Shown in pieces: positions 12,570 to 23,887 of a stretch of DNA of 64,000 nt (its first letter is position 1; every line of letters begins with the position of its first letter). Where the stretch lies: positions 2,127,501 through 2,191,500 of the forward strand of contig NZ_JAUSVK010000001.1 in assembly GCF_030814655.1 (NCBI RefSeq), read 5' to 3'. A program made the translations under genes and the position numbers. The DNA comes from Labrys monachus (GTDB taxonomy: Bacteria; Pseudomonadota; Alphaproteobacteria; Rhizobiales; Labraceae). The notes under the pieces are model-generated. The model searched no databases and was not told the DNA's origin. It was given only the letters and a program-made list of their open reading frames with translations.

Positions 12570-13829
12570 ATGCTCGGCCGTATCACCCTCGCCGCAGCCT
12601 CGTTCATCCTGGCCGGCCACGCCGCCGGCGCCGCCGAGATCGCCATTTCGTGCGGCGCGGTCGGTCAGGAATTGGCCCTGTGCAGATCCGGCGCCGAGGC
12701 GTGGGCGAAGAAGACCGGCAATACCGTCAAGGTGGTGTCGACGCCGAACGACACCAACGACCGGCTGGCCCTCTATCAGCAGCTTCTCTCCGCGGGCGCT
12801 GCCGACGTCGACGTCTTCCAGATCGACGTGATCTGGCCGGGTACGCTCGGCCAATATTTCATCGACCTGGCGCCCTACACCAAGGGCGCCGAAAAGAGCC
12901 ATTTTCCGGCCATCGTCGCCAACGATACCATCGGCGGCAAGCTGGTGGCCATGCCCTGGTTCACCGATGCCGGCGTCCTCTATTACCGCACCGATCTCCT
13001 CGCCAAATACGGATTGAAGCCGCCTGCGACGTGGCAGGATATGACGCAGGACGCCGAGAGGATCCAGGAGGGCGAGCGCAAGGCCGGCAATGATAAGTTC
13101 TGGGGCTATGTTTTCCAGGGCAAGGCCTATGAAGGGCTGACCTGCAACGCGCTCGAATGGGTGGATTCGTTCGGCGGCGGCTCGATCGTCGACGGCGACG
13201 GCAAGATCACGATCGACAATCCCAAGGCGGCTGCGGCCCTGACGCTCGCCGCCTCCTGGATCGGCAAGATATCGCCGGAGGGCGTCCTCAATTACAGCGA
13301 GGAAGAGGCCCGCGGCGTGTTCCAGTCGGGGAATGCCGCCTTCATGCGCAACTGGCCCTATGCATGGTCGCTCGGCAACGGGGCGGACAGTCCCGTCAAG
13401 GGGAAGATCGGCGTCGTCGCCCTGCCGAAGGGCGGCCCCGACGGCAAGAGCACCGGCGCGCTCGGCGGCTACCAGCTCGCCGTCTCCAAATATTCGAAGA
13501 ATCCCACGATCGCGGCCGACCTCGTCGTCTACATGACCTCGCAGGCTGAACAGAAGCGTCGCGCCATCGAAGGAAGCTTCAACCCGACGATTCCCGTCCT
13601 CTATGACGATCCTGACGTCCTCAAGGCGGTGCCGTTCTTCGGCGATCTGAAGACCACCTTCGTCAATGCCGTCGCCCGGCCGTCCCGCGTCACCGGCCCG
13701 AATTACAACGAGGTTTCGAACGCCTTCTGGAACGCCGTCGCCGGCGTCCTGTCCGGCCGGCAGCAGGCCGAGGCGGCGCTGAAGGATCTCGACGGCGAAC
13801 TTGCCGACATCAAGGGGGCCGGCTGGTAG
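12570..13829 (+). CDS. thuE: sugar ABC transporter substrate-binding protein, ThuE-like
   Basis: A 419-residue periplasmic solute-binding protein of family 1. A Sec signal ends at HAAGA, then the mature protein starts AEIAISCGAVGQELALC. Typical features are VDVFQIDVIWPGTLGQY, a hinge PWFTDAGVLYYRTDLL, and ALGGYQLAVSKYSKNP. It is first in a run of two permeases, an ATPase, thuA and thuB in the order of the rhizobial trehalose/maltose/sucrose operon, which supports the name; the ligand is inferred from that context. A good TTGACA -35 element lies at 12415-12420. No thuR-type LacI regulator is present in the window. Confidence 0.82.
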   Translation: MLGRITLAAASFILAGHAAGAAEIAISCGAVGQELALCRSGAEAWAKKTGNTVKVVSTPNDTNDRLALYQQLLSAGAADVDVFQIDVIWPGTLGQYFIDLAPYTKGAEKSHFPAIVANDTIGGKLVAMPWFTDAGVLYYRTDLLAKYGLKPPATWQDMTQDAERIQEGERKAGNDKFWGYVFQGKAYEGLTCNALEWVDSFGGGSIVDGDGKITIDNPKAAAALTLAASWIGKISPEGVLNYSEEEARGVFQSGNAAFMRNWPYAWSLGNGADSPVKGKIGVVALPKGGPDGKSTGALGGYQLAVSKYSKNPTIAADLVVYMTSQAEQKRRAIEGSFNPTIPVLYDDPDVLKAVPFFGDLKTTFVNAVARPSRVTGPNYNEVSNAFWNAVAGVLSGRQQAEAALKDLDGELADIKGAGW

Positions 13830-13937
13830 AATCCTCCCCGCCTGCGTCGCGGATCCGGTTCCTGCCGGGTTCGCGGCGCTTTTTTCCGCCCTCCACCGGG
13901 TTCGGCAGCCGATCCGGGATTCCTGCGCGAGAGCGAG

Positions 13938-14861
13938 ATGGCCGATCGATCCGAACTGACCCGCACCCGCCTGCGATCCGCCTGGCTCTTCATGGCACCG
14001 ATGCTGATCGCCCTGGCCCTGGTCGCGGGATGGCCGCTGCTGCGCACCATCTGGTTCGGCTTCACCGATGCGAGGCTGAGCCGGCCCGACGCCTACCGCT
14101 TCGTCGGCCTCTCCAACTATCTCGCCGATGTCGACGGGCGCTGGATCGGGCTGCTCGCCAACAGGGTGTGGTGGCAGGCGGCCTGGAACACGGCCTGGTT
14201 CGCGCTGGTCTCGGTCGCCATCGAGACGGTCCTCGGCATCGTGGTGGCGCTGGTCCTGGACGCGAAATTCCCCGGACGGGCCATCGTCCGCGCGGCCGTC
14301 CTCGTCCCCTGGGCGATTCCAACCGTTGTCTCCGCCAAGATATGGCTCTGGATGCTCAATGATCAATTCGGCATCATCAATCATATCCTGATGACGCTTC
14401 ACCTCATCGTGGTGCCCGTCGCCTGGACGACCGGCACCACCGCGATGTGGTCGGTCATCATGGTCGATGTCTGGAAGACCACGCCGTTCATGGCCCTCCT
14501 GGTCCTCGCCGCACTCCAGATGCTCCCCACCGACTGCTACGAGGCGGCCAGGGTCGACGGGGTTCATCCGGCCAAGGTCTTCTTCAAGGTGACGCTGCCC
14601 CTGATAAGGCCGGCGCTCGCCGTCGCCGTGATCTTCCGCGCCCTCGACGCCCTGCGCATCTTCGATCTCGTCTATATCCTGACCTCGGGCAGCCGCGACA
14701 CCATCTCGATGTCCGGCTTCGCCCGCCTGCAACTCGTCGATTTCGCCAAGACGGGCTATGGCTCGGCGGCGTCGACCCTGTTGTTTCTCGTCATCGCCGT
14801 CGTCACCGTGCTGGTGATGACGGCAGGCAGGGTGCGCCTTTCCGGGGACGCGGCCCGATGA
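13938..14861 (+). CDS. thuF: sugar ABC transporter permease, ThuF-like
   Basis: A 307-residue MalF-type inner-membrane permease with about six transmembrane segments. It opens with LRSAWLFMAPMLIALALVAG, and the EAA loop contacting the ATPase is YEAARVDGVHPAKVFFKVTL near residue 200. It follows thuE by 108 bp and overlaps thuG by 4 bp (ATGA at 14858-14861), so the two permeases are translationally coupled. The likely role is translocation of trehalose or a related disaccharide, inferred from the operon. Confidence 0.85.
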   Translation: MADRSELTRTRLRSAWLFMAPMLIALALVAGWPLLRTIWFGFTDARLSRPDAYRFVGLSNYLADVDGRWIGLLANRVWWQAAWNTAWFALVSVAIETVLGIVVALVLDAKFPGRAIVRAAVLVPWAIPTVVSAKIWLWMLNDQFGIINHILMTLHLIVVPVAWTTGTTAMWSVIMVDVWKTTPFMALLVLAALQMLPTDCYEAARVDGVHPAKVFFKVTLPLIRPALAVAVIFRALDALRIFDLVYILTSGSRDTISMSGFARLQLVDFAKTGYGSAASTLLFLVIAVVTVLVMTAGRVRLSGDAAR

Positions 14862-15679
14862 GCAAGGTCCTCGCATCCGCCGGTTTCTGGCTGCTGGTCG
14901 CCGCCATCGTGCTCTATTCGGTCTTTCCGTTCTATTACGCGATCCTGTCGTCGATGCGGTCCGGCCAGGGCCTGTTCGACACCTCGCTGCTGCCTGACCG
15001 CCTCGACTTCTCCAATTATGCGGCCGTCTTCCGCCAGCAATCCTTCGCCTGGAACATCCTCAACTCGATCATCGTCGCGGTGAGCGTCGTCGCCATTTCG
15101 CTTTTCCTCGGCGTGACCGCCGCCTACGCTCTGGGGCGGATCCCTTTCGCCGGACGCGGCCTGCTGCTGATGACCATCCTCGCCATCTCGATGTTCCCGC
15201 AGGTCGCGGTGCTCTCGGGCATGTACGAGCTGATCCGCCTCCTCGGCCTCTACGACACCATGCCGGCGCTGATCCTCTCGAACCTCATCCTCACGCTGCC
15301 CTTCACCGTCTGGGTGCTGACGGCCTTCATGCGGGAGATGCCGCAGGAGCTCGAGGAAGCGGCCTTCGTGGACGGCGCCGGTCCCTGGATCATCGTGCGG
15401 CGGATCTTCCTTCCGCTGATGTGGCCCGCTCTGGTGACGACGGGTCTGCTCGCCTTCATCGCCGCCTGGAACGAATTCCTGTTCGCTCTCACCTTCTCGC
15501 CGGACAACCGGACCGTGCCGGTGGCGATCGCTTCCATGACCGGGGCCAGCCAGCAGGAACTGCCCTGGGGCGACATCATGGCGGCATCGGTGGTGGTGAC
15601 GCTGCCGCTCGTCGCCCTCGTCCTCGTCTTCCAGCGCAAGATCGTCGCCGGCCTCACCGCCGGCGCGGTCAAGGGATAG
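14858..15679 (+). CDS. thuG: sugar ABC transporter permease, ThuG-like
   Basis: A 273-residue MalG-type permease. The start at 14858 overlaps the thuF stop and gives the expected N-terminus [20 protein letters not shown]; the frame is open far upstream, but that part is antisense or out-of-frame to thuF. The EAA loop is [20 protein letters not shown], and the family signature [20 protein letters not shown] follows. It pairs with ThuF to form the channel. thuK begins 4 bp after its stop. Confidence 0.87.
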   Translation: MSKVLASAGFWLLVAAIVLYSVFPFYYAILSSMRSGQGLFDTSLLPDRLDFSNYAAVFRQQSFAWNILNSIIVAVSVVAISLFLGVTAAYALGRIPFAGRGLLLMTILAISMFPQVAVLSGMYELIRLLGLYDTMPALILSNLILTLPFTVWVLTAFMREMPQELEEAAFVDGAGPWIIVRRIFLPLMWPALVTTGLLAFIAAWNEFLFALTFSPDNRTVPVAIASMTGASQQELPWGDIMAASVVVTLPLVALVLVFQRKIVAGLTAGAVKG

Positions 15680-15683
15680 CAGC

Positions 15684-16811
<1,128 letters not shown>

Positions 16812-17029
16812 TTTCGACATAAAAACAATAGTTTGTCGCGCATAATGGGGTGCCGGAACCATCGGCCGGGTGGGGCATTGACGTTTTTCGAGGTTGGAAT
16901 GCGCGATGATGTCGAAACCATCACGGCGCGAGCGGATGTCGGCATGCGACACCTTCTTCCGTCCGACTTCAGAGACGCTCCCGATGTCCAGCCATTTCGA
17001 ATATCGACGCATTTGCGAGGGAATCCATC

Positions 17030-17815
17030 ATGCCGATCCGCGCTTTGATCTGGAATGAAAACCGCCACGAGCAGAGCAACGCCCTGGTCCGCCAGATCTA
17101 TCCGCAGGGCATCCATGGCGAGATCGCCGCGGCGCTGGGCGAAGCCGGCGGCATCGTCACGCAGACCGCGACGCTGGACGAGCCCGAGCACGGGCTCACC
17201 GAGGAACGGCTCGAAAATACCGATGTTCTCGTCTGGTGGGGGCATACGGCACATGGCGAGGTGAAGGACGAGATCGTCAGGCGGGTGCAGGAGCGGGTCT
17301 GGCAAGGCATGGGCCTCATCGCCCTGCATTCGAGCCATTTTTCGAAGATCTTCCGATCGCTGATGGGCACGCCCTGCGCCCTGTCGTGGCGCGAGGCGGG
17401 GGAGGTCGAGCGAATCTGGGTTCTCAACGGCAATCATCCGATCGCGGCGGGCCTGCCCGAGCATTTCGAGATCGAGCACGAGGAGATGTATGGCGAGCCC
17501 TTCTCGGTGCCGGAACCGCTCGAGACCTTGTTCATCTCCTGGTTCGAGGGCGGCGAGGTCTTCCGCTCGGGCCTGACCTATCAGCGCGGGGCGGGCCGGA
17601 TCTTCTATTTCCGCCCGGGCCATGAAGCCTATCCGACCTACCACGACCCCATCGTCCGCCGGGTTCTCGGCAACGCCGTCAAATGGGCCTGCAACCCGGC
17701 GTCGGCCTGGAAGCGCGTGAACGAAGCCCCCAATGTACCGCACGACAAGGCTCCTGTCCCGCTCGAGGTCAAGGGGCCCCGCCTGCATGCGGACGGCGAG
17801 GAGGGCTACCGGTGA
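17030..17815 (+). CDS. thuA: ThuA family trehalose utilisation protein
   Basis: The 261-residue protein is a clear ThuA-domain protein with a class I glutamine-amidotransferase-like fold: [13 protein letters not shown] at the start, [33 protein letters not shown] and [14 protein letters not shown]. In rhizobia ThuA acts with ThuB in an oxidative, keto-sugar route for imported trehalose and related disaccharides; its exact reaction here is inferred. Length agrees with the family. It is followed by thuB, which starts 31 bp after its stop. Confidence 0.9.
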   Translation: MPIRALIWNENRHEQSNALVRQIYPQGIHGEIAAALGEAGGIVTQTATLDEPEHGLTEERLENTDVLVWWGHTAHGEVKDEIVRRVQERVWQGMGLIALHSSHFSKIFRSLMGTPCALSWREAGEVERIWVLNGNHPIAAGLPEHFEIEHEEMYGEPFSVPEPLETLFISWFEGGEVFRSGLTYQRGAGRIFYFRPGHEAYPTYHDPIVRRVLGNAVKWACNPASAWKRVNEAPNVPHDKAPVPLEVKGPRLHADGEEGYR

Positions 17816-17846
17816 ACGCGTCGGCCGAACGTGCGGAGAAGACACC

Positions 17847-18896
17847 GTGAGCACAGTGCGCATCATGCTGCTCGGCACCGGCAATATGGCCGCCAACCAC
17901 GCCCATCTCATCCGCATGACGCCCGATGCCGAGGTCGTGGCGGGCGTCGACGTCGATGCCCGGCGGGCGCGCAACTTCTCCGACGAGCACGGCATCCCCT
18001 ATGCCTTCGGCGACCTCGACGAGGCGATCGCCTGGGGGAAGTTCGACGCCGTCGCGAACGTGACGCCCGACCAGGCGCATCATCCCACGACCATGAAGCT
18101 GCTCGCGGCGGGCAAGCATGTCTTGTGCGAAAAGCCCCTGGCCGAGACCTTCCCTCTTGCCGACGAAATGGCGCGGGCGGCCGAGAAGGCCGGGCTCGTC
18201 AACATGGTCAATCTCTCCTATCGGGATGTGCCGGCGCTGCAGACGGCGCAGATCATGATCGCCCGCGGCGAGATCGGCGAAGTCCGCCATATCGAGGCGT
18301 CCTATCGGCAGAGCTGGCTGGTGGGCAACCATTGGGGCGATTGGCGTACCGAGCCGCGCTGGCTGTGGCGCCTGTCAGAGAAGCACGGATCCAAGGGGGT
18401 GCTCGGCGATATCGGCATCCATATCCTCGACTTCGCCAGCTATGCCGTCGGCATGACGCCGGTCGCGGTGCAGGCCCAGCTCGCAACCTTCAGCAAGGCG
18501 CCGGGCAACCAGATCGGCGAATATTCGATCGACGCCAACGACAGCGCCGTCATGTCCGTGCGCTTCGAGAACGGCGCGCTCGGCGTGATCCATGCGAGCC
18601 GCTTCATGACCGGCTACGCCAACACCCTGAAGCTCGCCGTCTTCGGGACCACGGGCGCCATCGAGCTGAGCCATGGCCAGTACACCAGCCTGCGCATCTG
18701 CTCGGGCGACGGCGTGCACAACCAGGCGTGGCGGGACCTCGCAACCGAGCCGGTGAAGACCAATTACCAGCGCTTCGTGGCGGCGATAGAAAGCGGGAAA
18801 ACGGCCGAGCCGAGCTTCCGGCACGCCGCCAATCTGCAGCGCGTGATCGATCGCTGCTACGACATGGATGCGGCCGCCGCCCCGCAGATCGCGTGA
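17847..18896 (+). CDS. thuB: Gfo/Idh/MocA oxidoreductase, ThuB-like
   Basis: A 349-residue NAD(P)-dependent sugar dehydrogenase. The N-terminal Rossmann fold shows IMLLGTGNMAANHAHLI, and the family's EKPLA motif (HVLCEKPLAETFPLADEMA) lies near residue 95. The C-terminal GFO_IDH_MocA beta-sheet domain includes GVLGDIGIHILDFASY. The GTG at 17847 is preferred because it starts just before the nucleotide-binding strand; the upstream in-frame extension overlaps thuA and is not protein-like. In rhizobia ThuB is linked to oxidation of trehalose to its 3-keto form; that role is inferred from the adjacent thuA. Confidence 0.86.
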   Translation: MSTVRIMLLGTGNMAANHAHLIRMTPDAEVVAGVDVDARRARNFSDEHGIPYAFGDLDEAIAWGKFDAVANVTPDQAHHPTTMKLLAAGKHVLCEKPLAETFPLADEMARAAEKAGLVNMVNLSYRDVPALQTAQIMIARGEIGEVRHIEASYRQSWLVGNHWGDWRTEPRWLWRLSEKHGSKGVLGDIGIHILDFASYAVGMTPVAVQAQLATFSKAPGNQIGEYSIDANDSAVMSVRFENGALGVIHASRFMTGYANTLKLAVFGTTGAIELSHGQYTSLRICSGDGVHNQAWRDLATEPVKTNYQRFVAAIESGKTAEPSFRHAANLQRVIDRCYDMDAAAAPQIA

Positions 18897-19025
18897 AGCC
18901 ATCTTCGGGAGGGCTTCGGCGGGAAAGATCGACCGCCGCCATGCGTGCCGGATGCGCAGCAGCGCGAGCGGGGCGGGCGTCAACGCAGATTTGATCGGCC
19001 CGCCCGCGGATCGGCGAAAGCGCTC

Positions 19026-19091
19026 TTGACAGGGCTTCGCAAGAAATGGAATGATAATTCCAATTAATAACAAAAAAGGTTGAATCATTCC
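19026..19091 (+). promoter_or_regulatory. putative promoter with IolR-type operators
   Basis: A consensus -35 (TTGACA, 19026-19031) is followed by a perfect inverted repeat TGGAATGATAATTCCA at 19047-19062, which contains GGAA-N6-TTCC at 19048-19061. A second, imperfect copy (GGTTGAATCATTCC, 19078-19091) shares the GGAATGAT core in inverse orientation. The centres are exactly 30 bp apart, about three helical turns. GGAA-N6-TTCC is the motif reported for the RpiR-type repressor IolR of Sinorhizobium inositol catabolism, and the genes downstream are inositol-like. Confidence 0.7.
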
Positions 19092-19159
19092 ATTTAATGG
19101 ATGAGGTGATCTGCGGTCGAGCGTTCGGAACGCTTGGTTGGACGGGAAGGAAGCTGCCG

Positions 19160-19987
19160 ATGGACAGGGGAGCCGTGCATTTCGCGCTCAATCACATCAT
19201 TGCGCCAGGATTGCCGCTGCCTGCTTTCTTCGCCGGTGCCAGGGAGCTGGAAATCGCCTGCGTGGAGATCCGCAACGACCTGCCGGGCAATGCCATCCTC
19301 GACGGCACACCGGCTGCCGAGATCCGCGCCGAGGCTGAACGCGCCGGCGTCGCGATCCTCTCGGTCAATGCCCTGCAGCGCTTCAACGACTGGTCGCCCG
19401 CCCGGGAAAGCGAGGCGGCCGAGCTTGCCGATTATGCCGTGCAATGCGGGGCGCAGGCCCTGGTCCTGGTTCCCGGCAACGATGGCGGCGGGCGGGGCGA
19501 TCATGAGCGGCTGACCAATCTGACCACGGCCTTGCGGGCCCTCAAGCCCCTGTTGCGGGCCCGGGGCCTGATCGGCCTCGTCGAGCCGCTGGGGTTCGAG
19601 ACCTCGTCCTTGCGGCGCAAGTCGGAGGCGGTGGCGGGAATCGACGCCGTGGACGGAGCCGATGTCTTCCGGCTCGTTCACGACACGTTTCACCATCACC
19701 TGGCCGGCGAGGATGCCTTGTTTCCGGAGCGGACGGGCCTCGTCCATATTTCCGGCGTCGAGGACGACATCGCCCCCGGCGACATGCGCGACAGCCATCG
19801 CGTGCTGGTGGGCGAAGGCGATCGGCTCGGCAACGTCGCTCAGATTCGGGCTTTGCTCGCCGGCGGTTACGAAGGCACGCTGTCTTTCGAGCCTTTCGCG
19901 GACAGCGTGCACCGCCTCTCAGAGTCGGAACTCCGCGACGGTGTCGAGAAGAGTATGAAGCTGGTCGTCAGCGGCGTACGTGCTTAG
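19160..19987 (+). CDS. iolI: 2-keto-myo-inositol isomerase-like TIM-barrel protein
   Basis: A 275-residue xylose-isomerase-like TIM barrel resembling IolI in length and motifs: CVEIRNDLPG early, ILSVNALQRFNDW, the metal-site Glu in GLVEPLGFETSS, HDTFHHHLAGED, HISGVED and SFEPFADSVH. The expected reaction is isomerisation of 2-keto-myo-inositol in inositol catabolism. The start at 19160 is chosen because GGAAGGAAG lies 7 nt upstream; an earlier ATG at 19097 lies just beyond the second operator copy. It is the first gene of the operon with the inositol-type ABC transporter. Other sugar isomerase or epimerase roles remain possible. Confidence 0.7.
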   Translation: MDRGAVHFALNHIIAPGLPLPAFFAGARELEIACVEIRNDLPGNAILDGTPAAEIRAEAERAGVAILSVNALQRFNDWSPARESEAAELADYAVQCGAQALVLVPGNDGGGRGDHERLTNLTTALRALKPLLRARGLIGLVEPLGFETSSLRRKSEAVAGIDAVDGADVFRLVHDTFHHHLAGEDALFPERTGLVHISGVEDDIAPGDMRDSHRVLVGEGDRLGNVAQIRALLAGGYEGTLSFEPFADSVHRLSESELRDGVEKSMKLVVSGVRA

Positions 19988-20090
19988 GGCACGAGACGCG
20001 GCGCGGCCGGAGGAACGCCCCAATTCCCGCCGAACGGGGATTTCCGGAAAATGACGGGTGCCGCCGGACGCCCGACCAGGAGGAACAGCG

Positions 20091-21020
20091 ATGAAACATA
20101 CCCTTATGGCGCTGGCCGTGACCGCTCTCATGGGCGGGACTGCCTATGCGGAGAATATCGGCGTCAGCATGGACAGGTTCGACGACAACTTCCTGACCGT
20201 GCTGCGCAACGGCATGAGCGATTATGCCAAGACGAAGCCGGGCCTCAACCTCCAGATCGAGGATGCCCAGAACGACATCGGCAAGCAGCTGAGCCAGATC
20301 CAGAACTTCATCGCTCAGAAGGTCGACGCCATCATCGTCAATCCCGTCGATACCGACGCCACGCCCCAGATGACCAAGCTCGCCTCCGAGGCCGGCGTTC
20401 CCCTCGTCTTCGTCAACCGCATGCCGTCCGATGCCAAGCTGCCCGACAAGGTCGCCTTCGTCGGCTCGAACGAGGTGGATTCGGGCACGCTGGAGATGAA
20501 GGAAGTCTGCAAGCTCCTCGGCGGCAAGGGGGACATCGTCGTCATCATGGGCGAATTGTCCAACCAGTCGGCCCGCCAGCGTACGCAGGACGTCGACGAC
20601 GTCATTGCCAAGGCGCCCTGCACCGGCATCAAGATCCTGCAGAAGCAGACGGCCAACTGGGACCGTACGCAGGGCATCGACCTGATGACGAACTGGATCA
20701 CCGCCGGCATCAAGCCCGCCGCCGTCGTCTCCAACAACGACGAAATGGCGATCGGCGCGATCCAGGCCCTCAAGCAGGTCGGCCTCGCCGGCGGCAAGAC
20801 CATCGTCGCCGGGGTGGACGCGACGCAGGACGGTCTCGCCGCGATGAAGGACGGCGACCTTCAGGTCACCGTGTTCCAGAACGCCAAGGGCCAGGGCGAG
20901 GGGGCCATCGATACGGCTCTCAAGCTCGCCAAGGGCGAGAAGATCGCCGATCCCATGGTGTGGGTGCCGTTCGAACTGGTCACGCCCGCCAACATGGACA
21001 ATTATCTGAAGAAGAACTGA
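20091..21020 (+). CDS. ibpA: inositol/rhizopine-type ABC transporter substrate-binding protein
   Basis: A 309-residue periplasmic-binding protein of the ribose/RbsB fold (Peripla_BP_4). The signal peptide [20 protein letters not shown] precedes [18 protein letters not shown]. Ligand-cleft features include [35 protein letters not shown] and [17 protein letters not shown]. The start at 20091 has an AGGAGGAACAG ribosome site; the open frame extends 11 codons upstream without one. The match to inositol or rhizopine binders, the IolR-like operator and the iolI-like gene point to myo-inositol, but ribose or another sugar is not excluded. Confidence 0.75.
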   Translation: MKHTLMALAVTALMGGTAYAENIGVSMDRFDDNFLTVLRNGMSDYAKTKPGLNLQIEDAQNDIGKQLSQIQNFIAQKVDAIIVNPVDTDATPQMTKLASEAGVPLVFVNRMPSDAKLPDKVAFVGSNEVDSGTLEMKEVCKLLGGKGDIVVIMGELSNQSARQRTQDVDDVIAKAPCTGIKILQKQTANWDRTQGIDLMTNWITAGIKPAAVVSNNDEMAIGAIQALKQVGLAGGKTIVAGVDATQDGLAAMKDGDLQVTVFQNAKGQGEGAIDTALKLAKGEKIADPMVWVPFELVTPANMDNYLKKN

Positions 21021-21138
21021 GCAGGGCCGAATGCCGCCCCGCCGGCGCCGCCGGCGGGGTGGAAGATCGGGTGCCTCGTGCGTCCGGCGCCGTCCGCGTT
21101 GCGCGCGCAGGGCAGGGGATCCTGGCAAGGGGATTGTG

Positions 21139-22671
21139 ATGGCCGGTTCGCAGGCAAGCGTCGAGACCGCCGGCTCCGGCGGGCGCCTGGGCTACCTCAT
21201 CGAGGCCGAAGGCATCCGCAAGGGCTTCCCCGGCGTCCTTGCCCTCGACGACGTCTCGTTCCGGCTGCGGCCGGGAACCGTCCATGCCCTGATGGGCGAG
21301 AACGGCGCGGGCAAGTCGACGCTCATGAAGATCATCGCGGGCGTCTATCAGCCGGATGGCGGCGTGATGCGCCTGCGCGGCGAGGAGGTGCATTTCGCCG
21401 GGCCGCTCGATGCGCTGCGGCATGGCGTTGCCATGATCCACCAGGAATTGAACCTGATGCCGTTCATGACGGTGGCGGAAAATGTCTGGATCCGCCGCGA
21501 ACCGCTGACCCGGCTCGGTTTCGTGGACCATGCCGAGCTCAACCGGCGCACCGCCCGGCTCTTCGGCCAGCTGAACATCGGCATCGATCCAGCCGTGCAG
21601 GTCGGTTCGCTCAGCGTGGCCAACCGGCAGATGGTGGAGATCGCCAAGGCGGTCTCCTACGATTCCGACGTGCTGATCATGGATGAGCCGACCTCGGCGC
21701 TCACGGAGACCGAGGTCCTGCATCTCTTCGGCATCATTCGCGACCTCAAGGCGGCGGGCAAGGGGATCGTCTACATCACCCACAAGATGAGCGAGTTGTT
21801 CGAGATCGCGGACGAGGTTTCGATATTCCGGGACGGCAAATATGTCGGCACCGATCTCGCCGGCAATCTGACGCGTGACGAGATCATCCGCCGGATGGTG
21901 GGGCGGGAAATCACCCAGATGTTCCCGAAGGAGGCGGTGCCGATCGGCGACATCGTCCTGTCGGTGCACAACCTCACTTTGGACGGCGTCTTCGCGGATG
22001 TCTCCTTCGACCTGCACGAAGGCGAGATCCTTGGTTTCGCCGGGCTGGTCGGTGCAGGCCGCTCCAATGTCGCCGAGACGCTGTTCGGGGTGACGCCGGC
22101 GAGCAGCGGACGGATCGAGATCAGGGGCGAGCCCGTCGCCATGACCTCGCCGGGCGTCGCCATGCGGCACGGCGTGGCGTTCCTGACCGAGGACCGCAAG
22201 GATACCGGCTGCTTCCTCGTCCTGAACGTGCTCGAGAACATGCAGATGGCGGTGCTGACGCAGCGCTATGTCAGGGCCGGATTCGTCACCGCCGGCGATT
22301 TGGGCGCCGCCTGCGAGCAGATGAGCGCCGCCCTGCGGGTGAAGACGCCCGACATGCACGAGCGTATCGAGAATCTCTCCGGCGGCAACCAGCAGAAGGT
22401 GCTGATCGGGCGATGGCTGCTGACGAAGCCCCGCATCCTCATCCTCGACGAGCCGACCCGCGGCATCGACGTCGGCGCCAAGGCCGAGATCCATCGCCTC
22501 ATCTCCAGGCTGGCGGGCGACGGCGTGGCGGTGATCATGATCTCATCCGAGCTGCCCGAAGTCCTCGGCATGAGCGATCGCATCCTGGTTATGCATGCCG
22601 GGCGCGTCACGGGCATTCTCGACCGCGCCGAGGCCGACCAGGTTCGCATCATGGAATTGGCGGCCCGCTGA
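21139..22671 (+). CDS. iatA: inositol-type sugar ABC transporter ATP-binding protein
   Basis: A 510-residue double ATPase of the RbsA/MglA type. The first domain has Walker [10 protein letters not shown] near residue 55, the variant signature [15 protein letters not shown] and Walker [14 protein letters not shown]. The second has a degenerate P-loop [19 protein letters not shown] and an intact [33 protein letters not shown]. This asymmetry is normal in the family. The ATG at 21139 is used because the upstream open frame is arginine-rich and uninformative. It energises the permease encoded 77 bp downstream. Confidence 0.85.
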   Translation: MAGSQASVETAGSGGRLGYLIEAEGIRKGFPGVLALDDVSFRLRPGTVHALMGENGAGKSTLMKIIAGVYQPDGGVMRLRGEEVHFAGPLDALRHGVAMIHQELNLMPFMTVAENVWIRREPLTRLGFVDHAELNRRTARLFGQLNIGIDPAVQVGSLSVANRQMVEIAKAVSYDSDVLIMDEPTSALTETEVLHLFGIIRDLKAAGKGIVYITHKMSELFEIADEVSIFRDGKYVGTDLAGNLTRDEIIRRMVGREITQMFPKEAVPIGDIVLSVHNLTLDGVFADVSFDLHEGEILGFAGLVGAGRSNVAETLFGVTPASSGRIEIRGEPVAMTSPGVAMRHGVAFLTEDRKDTGCFLVLNVLENMQMAVLTQRYVRAGFVTAGDLGAACEQMSAALRVKTPDMHERIENLSGGNQQKVLIGRWLLTKPRILILDEPTRGIDVGAKAEIHRLISRLAGDGVAVIMISSELPEVLGMSDRILVMHAGRVTGILDRAEADQVRIMELAAR

Positions 22672-22748
22672 CGTCCAGGCCGCCGCCGGCGGACCCGGCA
22701 GCGTTCGTCGGGCCGGCTGCGCCACAACAGGAAAGAGCGGAGGAAGCG

Positions 22749-23804
22749 ATGTCAGCCAACGAAGCCGCAGGCCGGTCCCCGGCCGCCCCGGGGAGGCTCG
22801 CGCGGCGGCGCATTCCTCAGGAGATCAGCATCCTCGTCGTGCTCATCGGTATTTCGCTGGTATTCGAGCTGATGGGATGGCCGCTGAAGGGGCAGAGCTT
22901 TCTGCTCAACCTCGACCGCTTGAGCATCATCTTCCTGCAGACGTCGGTCGTCGGCATCATCGCCGTCGGCGTGGCGCAGACCATCATCACCGGCGGCGTC
23001 GACCTCTCGTCGGGATCCGTGGTCGGCGCGACCGCGATGATCGCGGCGAGCTTTGCCCAGGTCGCGACGGCGCGCTCCCTGGTCTATCACGGTCTGGGGG
23101 ATCTGCCCTTTTTCGTTCCGGTGGCGGCTGGCCTGCTCGCCGGGCTCTTCGCCGGCGTCGTCAACGGCGTGCTGATCGCCTATGCGAGCGTGCCGCCCTT
23201 CATCGCCACGCTGGGCATGATGGTCTCCGCGCGCGGGTTCGCCATCTGGTATACCAACGGCTCCCCGGTCAGCACGTTCACGCCGGCGTTCCGCGTCATC
23301 GGTTCTTCGACCAGGCTGTTCGGCGATCTTTCGATCAACTGGCCGATTGCGATCTTCCTCGCCGTCGCCCTCATTTTCCACATCGCGATGTGCTACACGC
23401 GCTACGGCAAGTTCACCTATGCCATCGGCTCGAACATGCAGGCGGCGCGGGTTTCCGGCATCGATGTGCGGCGCCATCTCGTCAAGGTCTACGGAATCGC
23501 CGGGCTCCTGTCGGGGCTTGCCGCCGTCGTCATGATCGCACGCGGCGATTCCGCCCAGTCCGGCATGGGGCTGGGATATGAGCTGCAGGCGATCGCCGCC
23601 GTCGTCATCGGGGGGACGTCCCTGTCCGGCGGCGTCGGGCGGATCACCAGTACCGTGATCGGCCTCCTGATCCTGAGCGTGGTGCAGTCCGGCTTCACCT
23701 TTCTCGGCGTGCAGGCCTCGCTTCAGCAGATCGTCCTCGGCGCCATCATCGTCACTGCGGTCGTCATCGACCAGTATCGCCGCAACCGGCGCCGCAAACC
23801 CTGA
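22749..23804 (+). CDS. iatP: inositol-type sugar ABC transporter permease
   Basis: A 351-residue RbsC-type permease (BPD_transp_2) with eight to ten hydrophobic segments. Landmarks are GGVDLSSGSVVGATAMIAAS, PPFIATLGMMVSARGFAIWY, YAIGSNMQAARVSGIDVRRH and GYELQAIAAVVIGGTSLSGG. The start at 22749 has GGAGGAAGCG 1 nt before it and skips a long low-quality upstream extension that overlaps iatA. Last gene of the iolI-ibpA-iatA-iatP run. Substrate assignment rests on the operon. Confidence 0.85.
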   Translation: MSANEAAGRSPAAPGRLARRRIPQEISILVVLIGISLVFELMGWPLKGQSFLLNLDRLSIIFLQTSVVGIIAVGVAQTIITGGVDLSSGSVVGATAMIAASFAQVATARSLVYHGLGDLPFFVPVAAGLLAGLFAGVVNGVLIAYASVPPFIATLGMMVSARGFAIWYTNGSPVSTFTPAFRVIGSSTRLFGDLSINWPIAIFLAVALIFHIAMCYTRYGKFTYAIGSNMQAARVSGIDVRRHLVKVYGIAGLLSGLAAVVMIARGDSAQSGMGLGYELQAIAAVVIGGTSLSGGVGRITSTVIGLLILSVVQSGFTFLGVQASLQQIVLGAIIVTAVVIDQYRRNRRRKP

Positions 23805-23887
23805 TCCACGCCCGCCCGCACGGGGTGGGATCGCCGTTTCCCGTTCGAACGGCTTGCATGCCCCGCGCGGCCAAAATAAAAGGCGGC

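Noticed and set aside
12279-14876. 865-codon open frame on the minus strand opposite thuE/thuF
   Set aside because: It is antisense to clear ABC transporter genes, is Arg/Gly/Asp-rich and shows no domain; a by-product of high-GC codon use.
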